DNA of 14,005 bases from Ferruginibacter sp. (GCA_030831725.1 JAURKN010000004.1:1-14005); one strand, 5' to 3'; numbered from the stretch's first letter, positions 1 to 6,832 are shown. The notes: a model not told the origin generated them from the sequence alone. Numbers and translations: made by a program.

Positions 1-907
1 CGCCACATACAATGGAAGCAATCCGTACCGCGCCCCTGCGATGCTGTCTGTTATTCCTCATCTGGAGCAAAACCAGGGAACATTTTATCCAAAGGGTGGA
101 ATGATCAGCATCACCAATGCGTTGTATAAACTCGCCATTAAAAAAGGAGTTAACTTTCATTTTAACCACAGCGTCTCTGAAATACGTCATACAAACAATG
201 CGATCGAAGGAGTAGTTGTTAATGGAAAAAGTGTTGATGCCGACATCGTGGTTAGCAACGGAGACGTGTATCATACCTTTAAAGAATTGCTGGGTACTCC
301 GAAACGAGCAGAGCGACTGGAAAAAATGGAAAGGAGTAGCAGCGCCATCATATTCTATTGGGGAATAAAAAAAATACACCCCGAACTGGGATTACACAAC
401 ATTCTGTTCAGCAATGATTATGAAGCGGAATTCAATTGTCTTTTTGAAACCAAAACGATGTTTGAAGATCCGACTGTTTACATCAACATCACATCCAAAA
501 TGGAAAAAGGCATGTGTCCTGATGAAACAGAAAATTGGTTTGTGATGGTCAATGCACCTGCAGACCATGGACAGAATTGGCCTGAGTTTGTTGCTGAAAC
601 AAGAAAAAGAACGATTGAAAAAATAAACCGAATACTCAATACAGATGTTGAAGCTAATCTGGTTGCCGAAAAAATAATGGACCCAACCGGCATCAAAGCC
701 AAAACACGCACGTATCGCGGTTCATTGTACGGAACCAGTTCAAATTCCAAGTGGGCGGCTTTTTTCAGGCCATCGAACGAATTCAAAAGCATAAAAGGAC
801 TTTATTTTTGCGGTGGCACCGTACATCCGGGAGGTGGCATTCCACTCTGTATGAACAGCGCCAAGATAACGGCAGCGCTTATTCGAAAAAAACATGGTAA
901 TGTTTGA
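1..907 (+). CDS. crtD: Carotenoid desaturase, CrtI/CrtD family (C-terminal part), probably 1-hydroxycarotenoid 3,4-desaturase
   Basis: FAD-dependent carotenoid desaturase. The 5' end lies outside the window; the frame is open from base 2 and begins ATYNGSNPYRAPAM, so about 301 residues are present and, given a usual family length near 490, roughly the first 190 (including the FAD-binding Rossmann motif) are missing. Visible family signatures are the YNGSNPY block at the very start, FYPKGGM at 94-114, and the C-terminal FAD-contact motif CGGTVHPGGGIPL at 809-847. From memory, flavobacterial CrtI proteins carry a different ending (GQLTVPGPGVPP type), while GG-V-HPGGGIPLC is typical of CrtD, which desaturates the 3',4' bond of a 1'-hydroxylated end group. 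The immediately following CruF-like hydratase would make that substrate, which supports CrtD. The 3' end overlaps the next gene by 14 bases. Membership of the desaturase family is near certain; CrtD rather than CrtI is an inference. Confidence 0.85.
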   Translation, partial: ATYNGSNPYRAPAMLSVIPHLEQNQGTFYPKGGMISITNALYKLAIKKGVNFHFNHSVSEIRHTNNAIEGVVVNGKSVDADIVVSNGDVYHTFKELLGTPKRAERLEKMERSSSAIIFYWGIKKIHPELGLHNILFSNDYEAEFNCLFETKTMFEDPTVYINITSKMEKGMCPDETENWFVMVNAPADHGQNWPEFVAETRKRTIEKINRILNTDVEANLVAEKIMDPTGIKAKTRTYRGSLYGTSSNSKWAAFFRPSNEFKSIKGLYFCGGTVHPGGGIPLCMNSAKITAALIRKKHGNV

Positions 908-1586
908 TCAAGTGATAAAAACAGACAGGGTGAAAATCGCCACAATCATTGCCATCATTTTTCACATGATTGGTTTGACAGGAATTCTGTTTTTTCAAAA
1001 CAACCTGATCATACAATCTACCCCATTGAATCTGATGCTTATGGTAGCATTAATTTGGTATACAGAAGAACAAAAAGGGAAATCGTTTTATCTGTTTTTC
1101 ATCATTTCCTTTCTCGCAGGAATTTTGGTGGAAACGATAGGTGTGAATACAGGACTCCTTTTTGGAGATTATGGCTATGGGGATGTGTTGGGACCGAAAG
1201 TCCTCGAAGTGCCCGTTCTCATCGGTCTGAATTGGTTCATGGTCATGTATTGTGTGGGAACCGGAACAAGAATGCTCTATGAAAAAATAAGAACTGAAAA
1301 AGAAATAGCTGAAAAGTCCTGGAAAAAATGGGCGCTCGTTTTCGACAGCGCATTGATTGCCGTTTTTTTTGATTGGTTGATGGAACCTGTCGCGATCAAA
1401 CTTGATTTTTGGAAATGGAATGGGACAGGTGAAATCCCCATGTTCAATTATGGATCGTGGTTTATCATCAGTTTCATTTTACTTTTCATTTTTGACAGGA
1501 TGAAATGGAAAAAAAATAACCTTTTTGCCATAAACCTGTTGTTGATTCAAAGCATGTTTTTTTTAATTTTAAGAACCTTTTTATGA
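894..1586 (+). CDS. cruF: CruF-like carotenoid 1',2'-hydratase (DUF422 membrane protein)
   Basis: Integral membrane protein of 230 residues in the carotenoid-associated DUF422 family, whose studied members (CruF) add water across the C-1',2' double bond of a psi end group. Hydrophobic segments are seen at about residues 15-35, 43-58, 66-90, 107-123, 148-165, 185-201 and 210-229, so roughly seven membrane spans. The family core VETIGVNTGLLFGDYGYG followed by LGPK and the VPVLIGLNWF block lies around residues 80-117. The start at 894 overlaps the desaturase by 14 bases; a second ATG at 900 would give a product two residues shorter and an 8-base overlap. No Shine-Dalgarno is seen, as is usual in Bacteroidota. 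The stop overlaps the crtZ start as ATGA. Family assignment is firm; the exact hydratase reaction is inferred from family and context. Confidence 0.85.
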   Translation: MVMFDQVIKTDRVKIATIIAIIFHMIGLTGILFFQNNLIIQSTPLNLMLMVALIWYTEEQKGKSFYLFFIISFLAGILVETIGVNTGLLFGDYGYGDVLGPKVLEVPVLIGLNWFMVMYCVGTGTRMLYEKIRTEKEIAEKSWKKWALVFDSALIAVFFDWLMEPVAIKLDFWKWNGTGEIPMFNYGSWFIISFILLFIFDRMKWKKNNLFAINLLLIQSMFFLILRTFL

Positions 1587-2077
1587 ATATCCTAGCCATC
1601 GTTCTGATTACCTTAGGTACCTTCCTGATTATGGAAGGCATCACCTGGCTCACACACAAATATGTGATGCATGGATTTTTATGGTATCTGCATGAAGACC
1701 ACCATCAACCCCACCCTGGTATTTTTGAAAAGAATGACGCATTCTTTCTGATTTTTGCAATACCGAGCTGGCTCTGTATCATGTTTGGACTGAAACAGGC
1801 GAACCATTGGATGGCAGGAATCGGTTTTGGTATTGCGCTCTATGGACTGGCTTATTTCATGGTACATGAGGTCATCATCCACCAAAGGATCAAATGGTTC
1901 AGCAGAAGCAACAATACCTATATCAAAACCATAAGATGGGCACATAAGATGCACCATAAGCATCTCGGCAAAGAAGATGGTGAAAGCTTTGGTATGCTGT
2001 TCGTAGCACGTAAATACTGGAAAAAAGTGCAGGAGGATAAAAAAATCCAAAAGCAGCAAAACAAAAAATCACATTGA
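1583..2077 (+). CDS. crtZ: Beta-carotene 3-hydroxylase CrtZ
   Basis: Non-haem di-iron membrane hydroxylase (164 residues) that places a 3-hydroxyl on beta-ionone rings. All four histidine clusters expected for the CrtZ/fatty acid hydroxylase superfamily are present: HKYVMH at residues 25-30, HEDHH at 37-41, HEVIIH at 95-100 and HKMHH at 121-125. The family ending with a SFGMLFV stretch follows at about 138-144, and the last twenty residues are a Lys/Gln-rich tail. Length agrees with other CrtZ proteins. It starts within the stop of the CruF-like gene (ATGA at 1583-1586), which suggests coupled translation. In this operon it should hydroxylate the single beta ring made by the downstream cyclase. 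Confidence 0.93.
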   Translation: MNILAIVLITLGTFLIMEGITWLTHKYVMHGFLWYLHEDHHQPHPGIFEKNDAFFLIFAIPSWLCIMFGLKQANHWMAGIGFGIALYGLAYFMVHEVIIHQRIKWFSRSNNTYIKTIRWAHKMHHKHLGKEDGESFGMLFVARKYWKKVQEDKKIQKQQNKKSH

Positions 2078-2772
2078 GTTTAGCAGACCAATATACCTAT
2101 TTCCTGATTCTCGCGGTTTCCATAATTGGACCATTGGCCTTGAGTTTCGATAAGAAAGTGGCTTTTTTTTCCAAGAGAAACGCTGTTTTCTTATCCATGA
2201 TCATACCGGGCATATTTTACATTGTCTGGGATATGATCTTCACAGAAATCGGGATATGGTCATTCAATCCTAGATTCATCACAGGCATTAAAGGCTATAA
2301 TCTGCCTATTGAGGAAATCCTTTTTTTTGTGGTTGTGCCTTATTGCTGCACTTTTATCTATGAATGTGTCAGATGTTATTTGCCGAACCTGATGGATGAT
2401 AAAAAAATCATAACCGCATTTCGAAGCGCTGGTTTACTTTTCATAGTTTGTTCCTTCTTCGTCACAGATAAGGCCTATACGTTTTATACCTTGCTTTTTT
2501 CAGGGACTTTCATTTCCTTGTTTTACCTTTTACCCAAAATGAGCAAAGGTTTTCATACCTCCGCCTTTCTCCTTTCATTCCTCATTTCGCTGGTTCCGTT
2601 TTTTTTGGTGAATGGTATGCTTACTTCCATTCCCGTAGTCATCTACAACAATGACCAAAACATGAATCTCCGAATTGGCACCATACCGATTGAAGACACC
2701 CTGTACGGCATGCTGTTGATCATGTGGAATATTGCCGGTTTCGAAAGAAAAATGATGAGAAAAAGAAAATAG
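2074..2772 (+). CDS. crtYcd: Lycopene beta-cyclase, fused CrtYc-CrtYd type
   Basis: Membrane cyclase of 232 residues that converts psi ends of lycopene or gamma-carotene to beta rings. It is made of two copies of the lycopene cyclase domain found as separate CrtYc and CrtYd subunits in actinobacteria. The first copy has FTEIGIWSFNP then LPIEE at residues 77-81 followed by a membrane span and PY; the second has IPIED at 204-208 followed by another span and NIAGFE. Acidic residues in these two PxE(E/D) motifs are the functional hallmark. The start is TTG at 2074, overlapping the crtZ stop as TTGA; the next ATG is some 40 residues in, beyond conserved sequence, so TTG is preferred. Fused CrtYcd enzymes are known from Bacteroidota such as Algoriphagus. 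Confidence 0.92.
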   Translation: MSLADQYTYFLILAVSIIGPLALSFDKKVAFFSKRNAVFLSMIIPGIFYIVWDMIFTEIGIWSFNPRFITGIKGYNLPIEEILFFVVVPYCCTFIYECVRCYLPNLMDDKKIITAFRSAGLLFIVCSFFVTDKAYTFYTLLFSGTFISLFYLLPKMSKGFHTSAFLLSFLISLVPFFLVNGMLTSIPVVIYNNDQNMNLRIGTIPIEDTLYGMLLIMWNIAGFERKMMRKRK

Positions 2773-2799
2773 TCCTTTCCCTTTTGCCACCAACTCAAG

Positions 2800-2830
2800 T
2801 TGTTCACTTCTTGTAAAGTCAATACTTTCG
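2800..2830 (+). promoter_or_regulatory. Putative Bacteroidota-type promoter for the GT2 gene
   Basis: TTG at 2800-2802, a 20-base spacer, then TACTTTCG at 2823-2830, one mismatch from the TAnnTTTG -7 consensus of the Bacteroidota primary sigma factor. It lies 16 bases before the proposed TTG start at 2847, giving a very short leader. It would let the glycosyltransferase be expressed independently of the crt operon, whose last gene ends 74 bases upstream of the start. Confidence 0.45.
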
Positions 2831-2846
2831 CATAACAATCGCCGTA

Positions 2847-4094
2847 TTGAAAATTTCAGTCGTCATAGTGAACCATAATGTTCGTTGTTTCATCGAACAA
2901 TGTCTCAATTCCGTCATCAAAGCATCTGCCGGATTGGACGTGGAGATTTTTGTGGTGGACAATGCATCCACAGACGACAGCAGACAAGTCCTACCTTCAA
3001 AGTTTCCAACCGTTCAATTCAAATGGAACAGCCATAATCTTGGTTTTTCCAAAGCGAACAATAGTGTGCTACGAGAAACAAAAGGAACTCATATTCTCTT
3101 CCTTAATCCCGATACGCTGATTCCGGAAAATGCTCTTGTGAAATGTCTTCGTTTTTTTAAAGATAATCCGGATGCAGGCGCTTTGGGCGTTCACATGATT
3201 GATGGCAAGGGTCGGTTCCTTAAAGAAAGCAAACGCGGATTCCCTTCTCCCGGAAATGCATTCTGGAAAATGACAGGATTATCTTCCCTGTTTCCAAATT
3301 CCGGTTATTTTTCGGGGTATTATGCCGGACATCTTCCTGCACATAAAACGGCTTCTGTTGAAGTACTCTCAGGTGCTTTTTTCATGATTACCGAGAAAAT
3401 GCTGACCCGCATCGGAGGCTTCGACCCGGATTATTTCATGTACGGCGAAGACATCGACCTTAGTTACAGGGTAAAGAAAACAGGTTTTAAGAATTATTAT
3501 TTTTCAGAGGTTTCCATCTTGCATTTCAAAGGTGAAAGCACAACTCAAGATAGTCCGGACATAAAAAACCATTTTTTTGGTGCCATGTCTCTTTTCATCA
3601 ACAAGCACATCGAAGGAGCTGCCATCAAGAAAAAAATGCTTCATTATGGTGTTTCTTTCTTTAAAAAAGTTTCTGCTATTTCTTTCAAAAAAAACAAGTC
3701 GGACTTTTCGGAAAAGAAAACAGGAGAAATGGAAAAAGCCATGTTGATTGTGGCGAATCAGGAGCACTTCAACGAAATGCTGCAAATGCTGAAAGAAAGT
3801 CCGGAACCGATCTGCATCACGGGCAGGGTTGCTTCTATGGAAACAGACAACGATCCTTGTTCGGGCCACTTGGATCAGTTGAATGAGATATTGACATCAA
3901 CCCACTCCAATACGGTGTTGTTTTGCGAAAGTCCGGAACTCTCTTATTACAGGATTATCGAAGCCATGAAGTCCAATTGCGGTTCGGCCAGTTTCCTCAT
4001 TCATTCTGAATTCAGTTCTTCCATCATCGGTTCCTCATTCGCGGAAGATTGGAAAAACAAAATCACAGAAATCAATCTATCGAATCAAGAATAA
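2847..4094 (+). CDS. Family 2 glycosyltransferase with C-terminal Rossmann-like extension
   Basis: Inverting GT-A sugar transferase of 415 residues, resembling rhamnosyl/N-acetylglucosaminyl transferases of cell-wall and polysaccharide synthesis. The GT2 domain covers about residues 1-265: VVIVNHN near the N terminus, VVDNASTDDS at 36-45, the metal-binding NPD at 87-89, and YGEDIDLSYR at 199-208 with the likely catalytic base. Residues about 296-405 form a second alpha/beta unit not needed for the GT2 fold, described in a separate finding. Between them is a Lys-rich linker. An in-frame stop at 2814 and the absence of ATG between it and conserved sequence make TTG at 2847 the best start, which a nearby promoter-like site supports. 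The 3' end overlaps the opposing glycosyltransferase gene by 23 bases. Acceptor and donor sugars cannot be told from sequence. Confidence 0.9.
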   Translation: MKISVVIVNHNVRCFIEQCLNSVIKASAGLDVEIFVVDNASTDDSRQVLPSKFPTVQFKWNSHNLGFSKANNSVLRETKGTHILFLNPDTLIPENALVKCLRFFKDNPDAGALGVHMIDGKGRFLKESKRGFPSPGNAFWKMTGLSSLFPNSGYFSGYYAGHLPAHKTASVEVLSGAFFMITEKMLTRIGGFDPDYFMYGEDIDLSYRVKKTGFKNYYFSEVSILHFKGESTTQDSPDIKNHFFGAMSLFINKHIEGAAIKKKMLHYGVSFFKKVSAISFKKNKSDFSEKKTGEMEKAMLIVANQEHFNEMLQMLKESPEPICITGRVASMETDNDPCSGHLDQLNEILTSTHSNTVLFCESPELSYYRIIEAMKSNCGSASFLIHSEFSSSIIGSSFAEDWKNKITEINLSNQE

Positions 4095-5043
4095 GATTCA
4101 CATCCATCTTTTGTTGTTCAACCCGCCTGAATCGATATTTCCCATCCAGATGTTTGGCAAGGTATTCCTGTTCTGTTTGTCCTGGTGTAGGTACGATGGT
4201 TGCTGTTTTGCCAAGTAAAAAAAGATCCATCATTGTAGTATAGCCAGACCTGCAAAGGATATGTCTGCTTTGGAGTATCTTCCTGTTCAAGTCTTCCGAA
4301 TGAAGATGGTCATGAACCTCCAGATTCGGTAAGCTAATTTCTGTTTTTAACCCACCTTTTGGTAGACCTCTGACCATCAATATTTTTTTTTCTCTCCCTT
4401 TCAATTGTTCCAAGATCTGTTTTTCAAAAAGGCTTCTTTGTGGCTCAGGACCGGAAAGCAGAATGGCAAGGTCATAGATCAAAGGTTCTTCACGCGATTC
4501 AAAACGAGATAAGGGTCCCAGATAAACCAAAGGAAGCGGCGGATTTTTCTTTGGATGGGATAACGCTCCTGCCAGATTATCTTCTTCCTTGAAATCAGGC
4601 ACCCAGCATTCATCGAAATTTCGAAGCAGTCTGCCGATTAGGCCTTGAACCATCTTATCCATAAAAGAATGGCCTGTTTTGATTTCGAGTTGATGGGTGA
4701 TGATAACAGATTTTACTTTCCTGTGATAAAACGCATACCGGTTGTCGCTAATAATCAGGTCAAATTCCCTTTTGGATAGCTGTTTTTTAAGCCAATTTCG
4801 ATCCCGATAATGCCTGAGCAGCATTTTGGGGACTTGTAAAGCGATTTTCAATGAAAAAAAGCGCGGATTGGTCGGATATTGTACATTATACCCCCCTAGT
4901 TTCAGCATTTCAATATGAGGAAATGCCTCCCGAATCAGTAAATCATGAGGTTCAGACAAGGCCACAACAACTTCATGCCCCGAGGAGACCATTTTTTGGA
5001 TAATCGGAATAATTCGGGTTGTATGACCCAATCCCCAATCCAA
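4072..5043 (-). CDS. MurG-like (GT-B fold) glycosyltransferase, start uncertain
   Basis: Predicted GT-B glycosyltransferase distantly related to MurG/GT28. From the TTG at 5043 the product is 323 residues: DWGLGHTTR at residues 2-10 is the glycine-rich N-terminal loop, and the C-terminal donor-binding region has CRSGYTT at 264-270 and PGQTEQEYLA at 287-296, matching the SG-T and Q-NA elements of MurG. Conserved-looking sequence (KVLISPL, the first beta strand) lies in frame just upstream of the TTG, so the true start is probably further out, up to the in-frame stop at 5134-5136; that stretch has no ATG, GTG or TTG. Homologues are widespread in Bacteroidota, of unknown substrate. Nearness to the carotenoid operon does not show that it glycosylates a carotenoid, since it is on the opposite strand. 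Confidence 0.82.
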   Translation of the reverse strand: MDWGLGHTTRIIPIIQKMVSSGHEVVVALSEPHDLLIREAFPHIEMLKLGGYNVQYPTNPRFFSLKIALQVPKMLLRHYRDRNWLKKQLSKREFDLIISDNRYAFYHRKVKSVIITHQLEIKTGHSFMDKMVQGLIGRLLRNFDECWVPDFKEEDNLAGALSHPKKNPPLPLVYLGPLSRFESREEPLIYDLAILLSGPEPQRSLFEKQILEQLKGREKKILMVRGLPKGGLKTEISLPNLEVHDHLHSEDLNRKILQSRHILCRSGYTTMMDLFLLGKTATIVPTPGQTEQEYLAKHLDGKYRFRRVEQQKMDVNLILDSID

Positions 5044-5150
5044 TGGTGAAATAAGGACCTTCTGCCTTTTCCCCGCTTTGTTAAGATTTTCAAGAATTGT
5101 ATCCAGAACAAACGATTTTACCGATAAATTAATTTATTTTTATTGACACA

Positions 5151-5285
5151 ATGAAAACAAAATCGATTTTTAGTCTTTTATTCATTTTGCTGACCTTCTG
5201 CATGCTTTTGTTCAGCTCCTGCAATTCATCAAGAAAGGTGTTTTGCGGATGTCCTGGCAAACATGGAATGGGCGGTTATAATTAA
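5151..5285 (+). CDS. Small putative lipoprotein with a CGCPG motif
   Basis: A 44-codon gene starting at ATG 5151 and ending TAA 5283-5285. It starts with Lys at residues 2 and 4, then a hydrophobic stretch at about residues 6-21, then LFSSC with the putative lipidated cysteine at residue 24. The predicted mature peptide is only 21 residues, NSSRKVFCGCPGKHGMGGYN after the cysteine, with a CGCPG motif and a Gly-rich end. Small secreted peptides of this look occur in Bacteroidota; I know of no assigned function. It is divergent from the MurG-like gene and lies 10 bases ahead of the next small gene. The full chain of start, signal peptide, lipobox and stop argues that it is a real gene despite its size, although phenylalanine at the -3 lipobox position is not the commonest residue. 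Confidence 0.65.
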   Translation: MKTKSIFSLLFILLTFCMLLFSSCNSSRKVFCGCPGKHGMGGYN

Positions 5286-5295
5286 TACATGTAAA

Positions 5296-5544
5296 ATGAA
5301 CAAGTCCAACAGAGATCTGCTTGTCCTTTTCAAAGAAGAACTGATGACACCCCAGGCGGTTGAGCAACAACTGGAACGGTTACACGAAATGCTTTTTCAT
5401 ACCGAAAGACTTGATTCATTCGCTTCCGCTCACGAGATGATTGACCTCAACAGATACAAGATTCATCGAAACGTCGTTCTCATCAAAAAGCATATCCGAC
5501 TCAAAAAAGAAGTTCCTTTCGTGTTTTTAAACAACCTCAACTGA
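5296..5544 (+). CDS. Hypothetical protein, 82 residues
   Basis: I do not recognise this protein. It is a soluble, highly charged, mostly helical-looking chain of 82 residues: an acidic/amphipathic first half (RDLLVLFKEELMTPQ, QLERLHEMLF) and a basic second half (IKKHIRLKKE) ending in a short hydrophobic patch (PFVFLNN). The ATG at 5296, ten bases after the stop of the small lipoprotein gene, is preferred to the in-frame ATG at 5263, which would overlap the lipoprotein gene. There is no signal peptide or membrane span. Its stop codon (5542-5544) directly abuts the stop codon of the aminotransferase gene on the other strand. It is probably co-transcribed with the lipoprotein gene. Confidence 0.6.
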   Translation: MNKSNRDLLVLFKEELMTPQAVEQQLERLHEMLFHTERLDSFASAHEMIDLNRYKIHRNVVLIKKHIRLKKEVPFVFLNNLN

Positions 5545-6810
5545 TCAAGATAGCTTCTCCAACGAAACTTTCAACTGACTCATCAACGCCGGAATCTCCT
5601 CCAGTTTACAACATCCAACGCTGATTCTATACCAGCAACTCTCTCTGTCCGCTCCGAAAAAACCAAATGGTACCATAGCCAGTTTCGCCTCGTCCAACAG
5701 ATAATTCGTTACTTTTTCCTGGGTATCCAACACATTTCCATGATCTGTCTTCTTTCCTTTCAAATCAAATTGTACAGTAAGGTAAATGGCGGCTTGAGGT
5801 TTGATGGCATCCACGGTAAATCCTTTGGATTTGAGTTCAATAATGCCAAGATATAACTGTTCTAGTCTCTTACTTACTTCCGTTTTAAAATGACTCAGAT
5901 ATTCGTCAACCGCATTTTCATCTTGTAAAAAACGAGCGACTGCTTTCTGTTCGGCCATGGGTGCCCATGATCCGACATGACTGTTTATGGCTTTCATTTT
6001 ACCCATGATGATTTCCGGACCCATCGACCAACCCACACGAACTCCGGTTGCTGCGAAGGCTTTACTGATGCCATCTACAAAAATGGTATACTCTTTCATC
6101 TTGGGCCTTAATGAAACGGGATCATGGTGTTGAATACCATCAAATGTGAGTGTCCAGTAGATTTGGTCGTACATGACGTACAACTTTTTCTCATCTGCCG
6201 ACCTGGTTTCATTTTCTGCTATTACCAGATCACAAATTTCTTCGAGTGTCGATTTTCCGAAAACGGTGCCTGTAGGATTTAATGGAGAGCAAAGGGCAAG
6301 CAATGTGGCTCCCTTCAAATGAGGTGCGATTTGCGCTGCGGTAGGCATGAAATCTGTGCCGGGTTCAGCAGTAACCGTAACATGTATACCTTCATTAAAA
6401 TGCGTATAATGGTTGTTGTTCCAGCTGGGAACAGGATAGATTACTTTATCTCCTTTGTCAACAATACTGCGATAAATGGCATAAATCAATGGTCTTCCAC
6501 CGTTAGAAATCAGAATCTCATTGATACCATAATGCAAACCCTGTTTACGCTGGATGAAGGCAGAAACCGCTTTTCTCAAATCTGCTTCTCCATCCGCGGC
6601 AGGATATGTGGTAAAACCGGATTCATATGAACGTATGATTTCCTCCTTCAATTTGGAAGGGATGGGAAATATGCTGGAATCAAAATCACCAATGGTATAA
6701 TTGTATATTTTTTCTCCGGCCTGGATTTTTTCTTTGATGATGCCCCCCAGTCTGACAATTTCTGAAGTAATTAGCGTTTCAGCCAAATGGCTGAGTTTGG
6801 TGCTGTGCAT
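5545..6810 (-). CDS. Pyridoxal-phosphate aminotransferase, class I/II
   Basis: PLP-dependent fold-type I aminotransferase, aspartate-aminotransferase-like, 421 residues from ATG at 6810. Visible active-site elements, numbered from that start: SPLNPTGT with the PLP-contacting Asn at about residue 178, YDQIYW with Asp 215 and Tyr 218, DGISK with the Schiff-base Lys 250, GVRVGW with Arg 258 (phosphate contact), and WYRISVG near the C terminus, whose Arg should bind the substrate carboxylate. A longer frame begins at 6870, but a promoter-like TACTTTTG box lies between the two starts, and the extra 20 residues do not look like family sequence, so 6810 is preferred. The amino acid substrate cannot be fixed. 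It is transcribed divergently from adk and converges without any gap on the 82-residue gene. Confidence 0.92.
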   Translation of the reverse strand: MHSTKLSHLAETLITSEIVRLGGIIKEKIQAGEKIYNYTIGDFDSSIFPIPSKLKEEIIRSYESGFTTYPAADGEADLRKAVSAFIQRKQGLHYGINEILISNGGRPLIYAIYRSIVDKGDKVIYPVPSWNNNHYTHFNEGIHVTVTAEPGTDFMPTAAQIAPHLKGATLLALCSPLNPTGTVFGKSTLEEICDLVIAENETRSADEKKLYVMYDQIYWTLTFDGIQHHDPVSLRPKMKEYTIFVDGISKAFAATGVRVGWSMGPEIIMGKMKAINSHVGSWAPMAEQKAVARFLQDENAVDEYLSHFKTEVSKRLEQLYLGIIELKSKGFTVDAIKPQAAIYLTVQFDLKGKKTDHGNVLDTQEKVTNYLLDEAKLAMVPFGFFGADRESCWYRISVGCCKLEEIPALMSQLKVSLEKLS

Positions 6811-6832
6811 GAAAATGGAGTTTTCTGAGTTG

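Noticed and set aside
2791..2802. CAACTCAAGTTG inverted repeat after crtYcd as a terminator
   Set aside because: The loop is only two bases and no T-run follows; half of it also belongs to the promoter-like site for the next gene.
4072..5043. MurG-like enzyme as a carotenoid glycosyltransferase
   Set aside because: It is near the crt operon but on the other strand, separated by a GT2 gene, and nothing in the motifs points to a carotenoid acceptor.
5263..5295. Upstream ATG for the 82-residue gene (93-codon form)
   Set aside because: It would overlap the small lipoprotein gene by 23 bases, whereas the ATG at 5296 gives a normal 10-base spacing.
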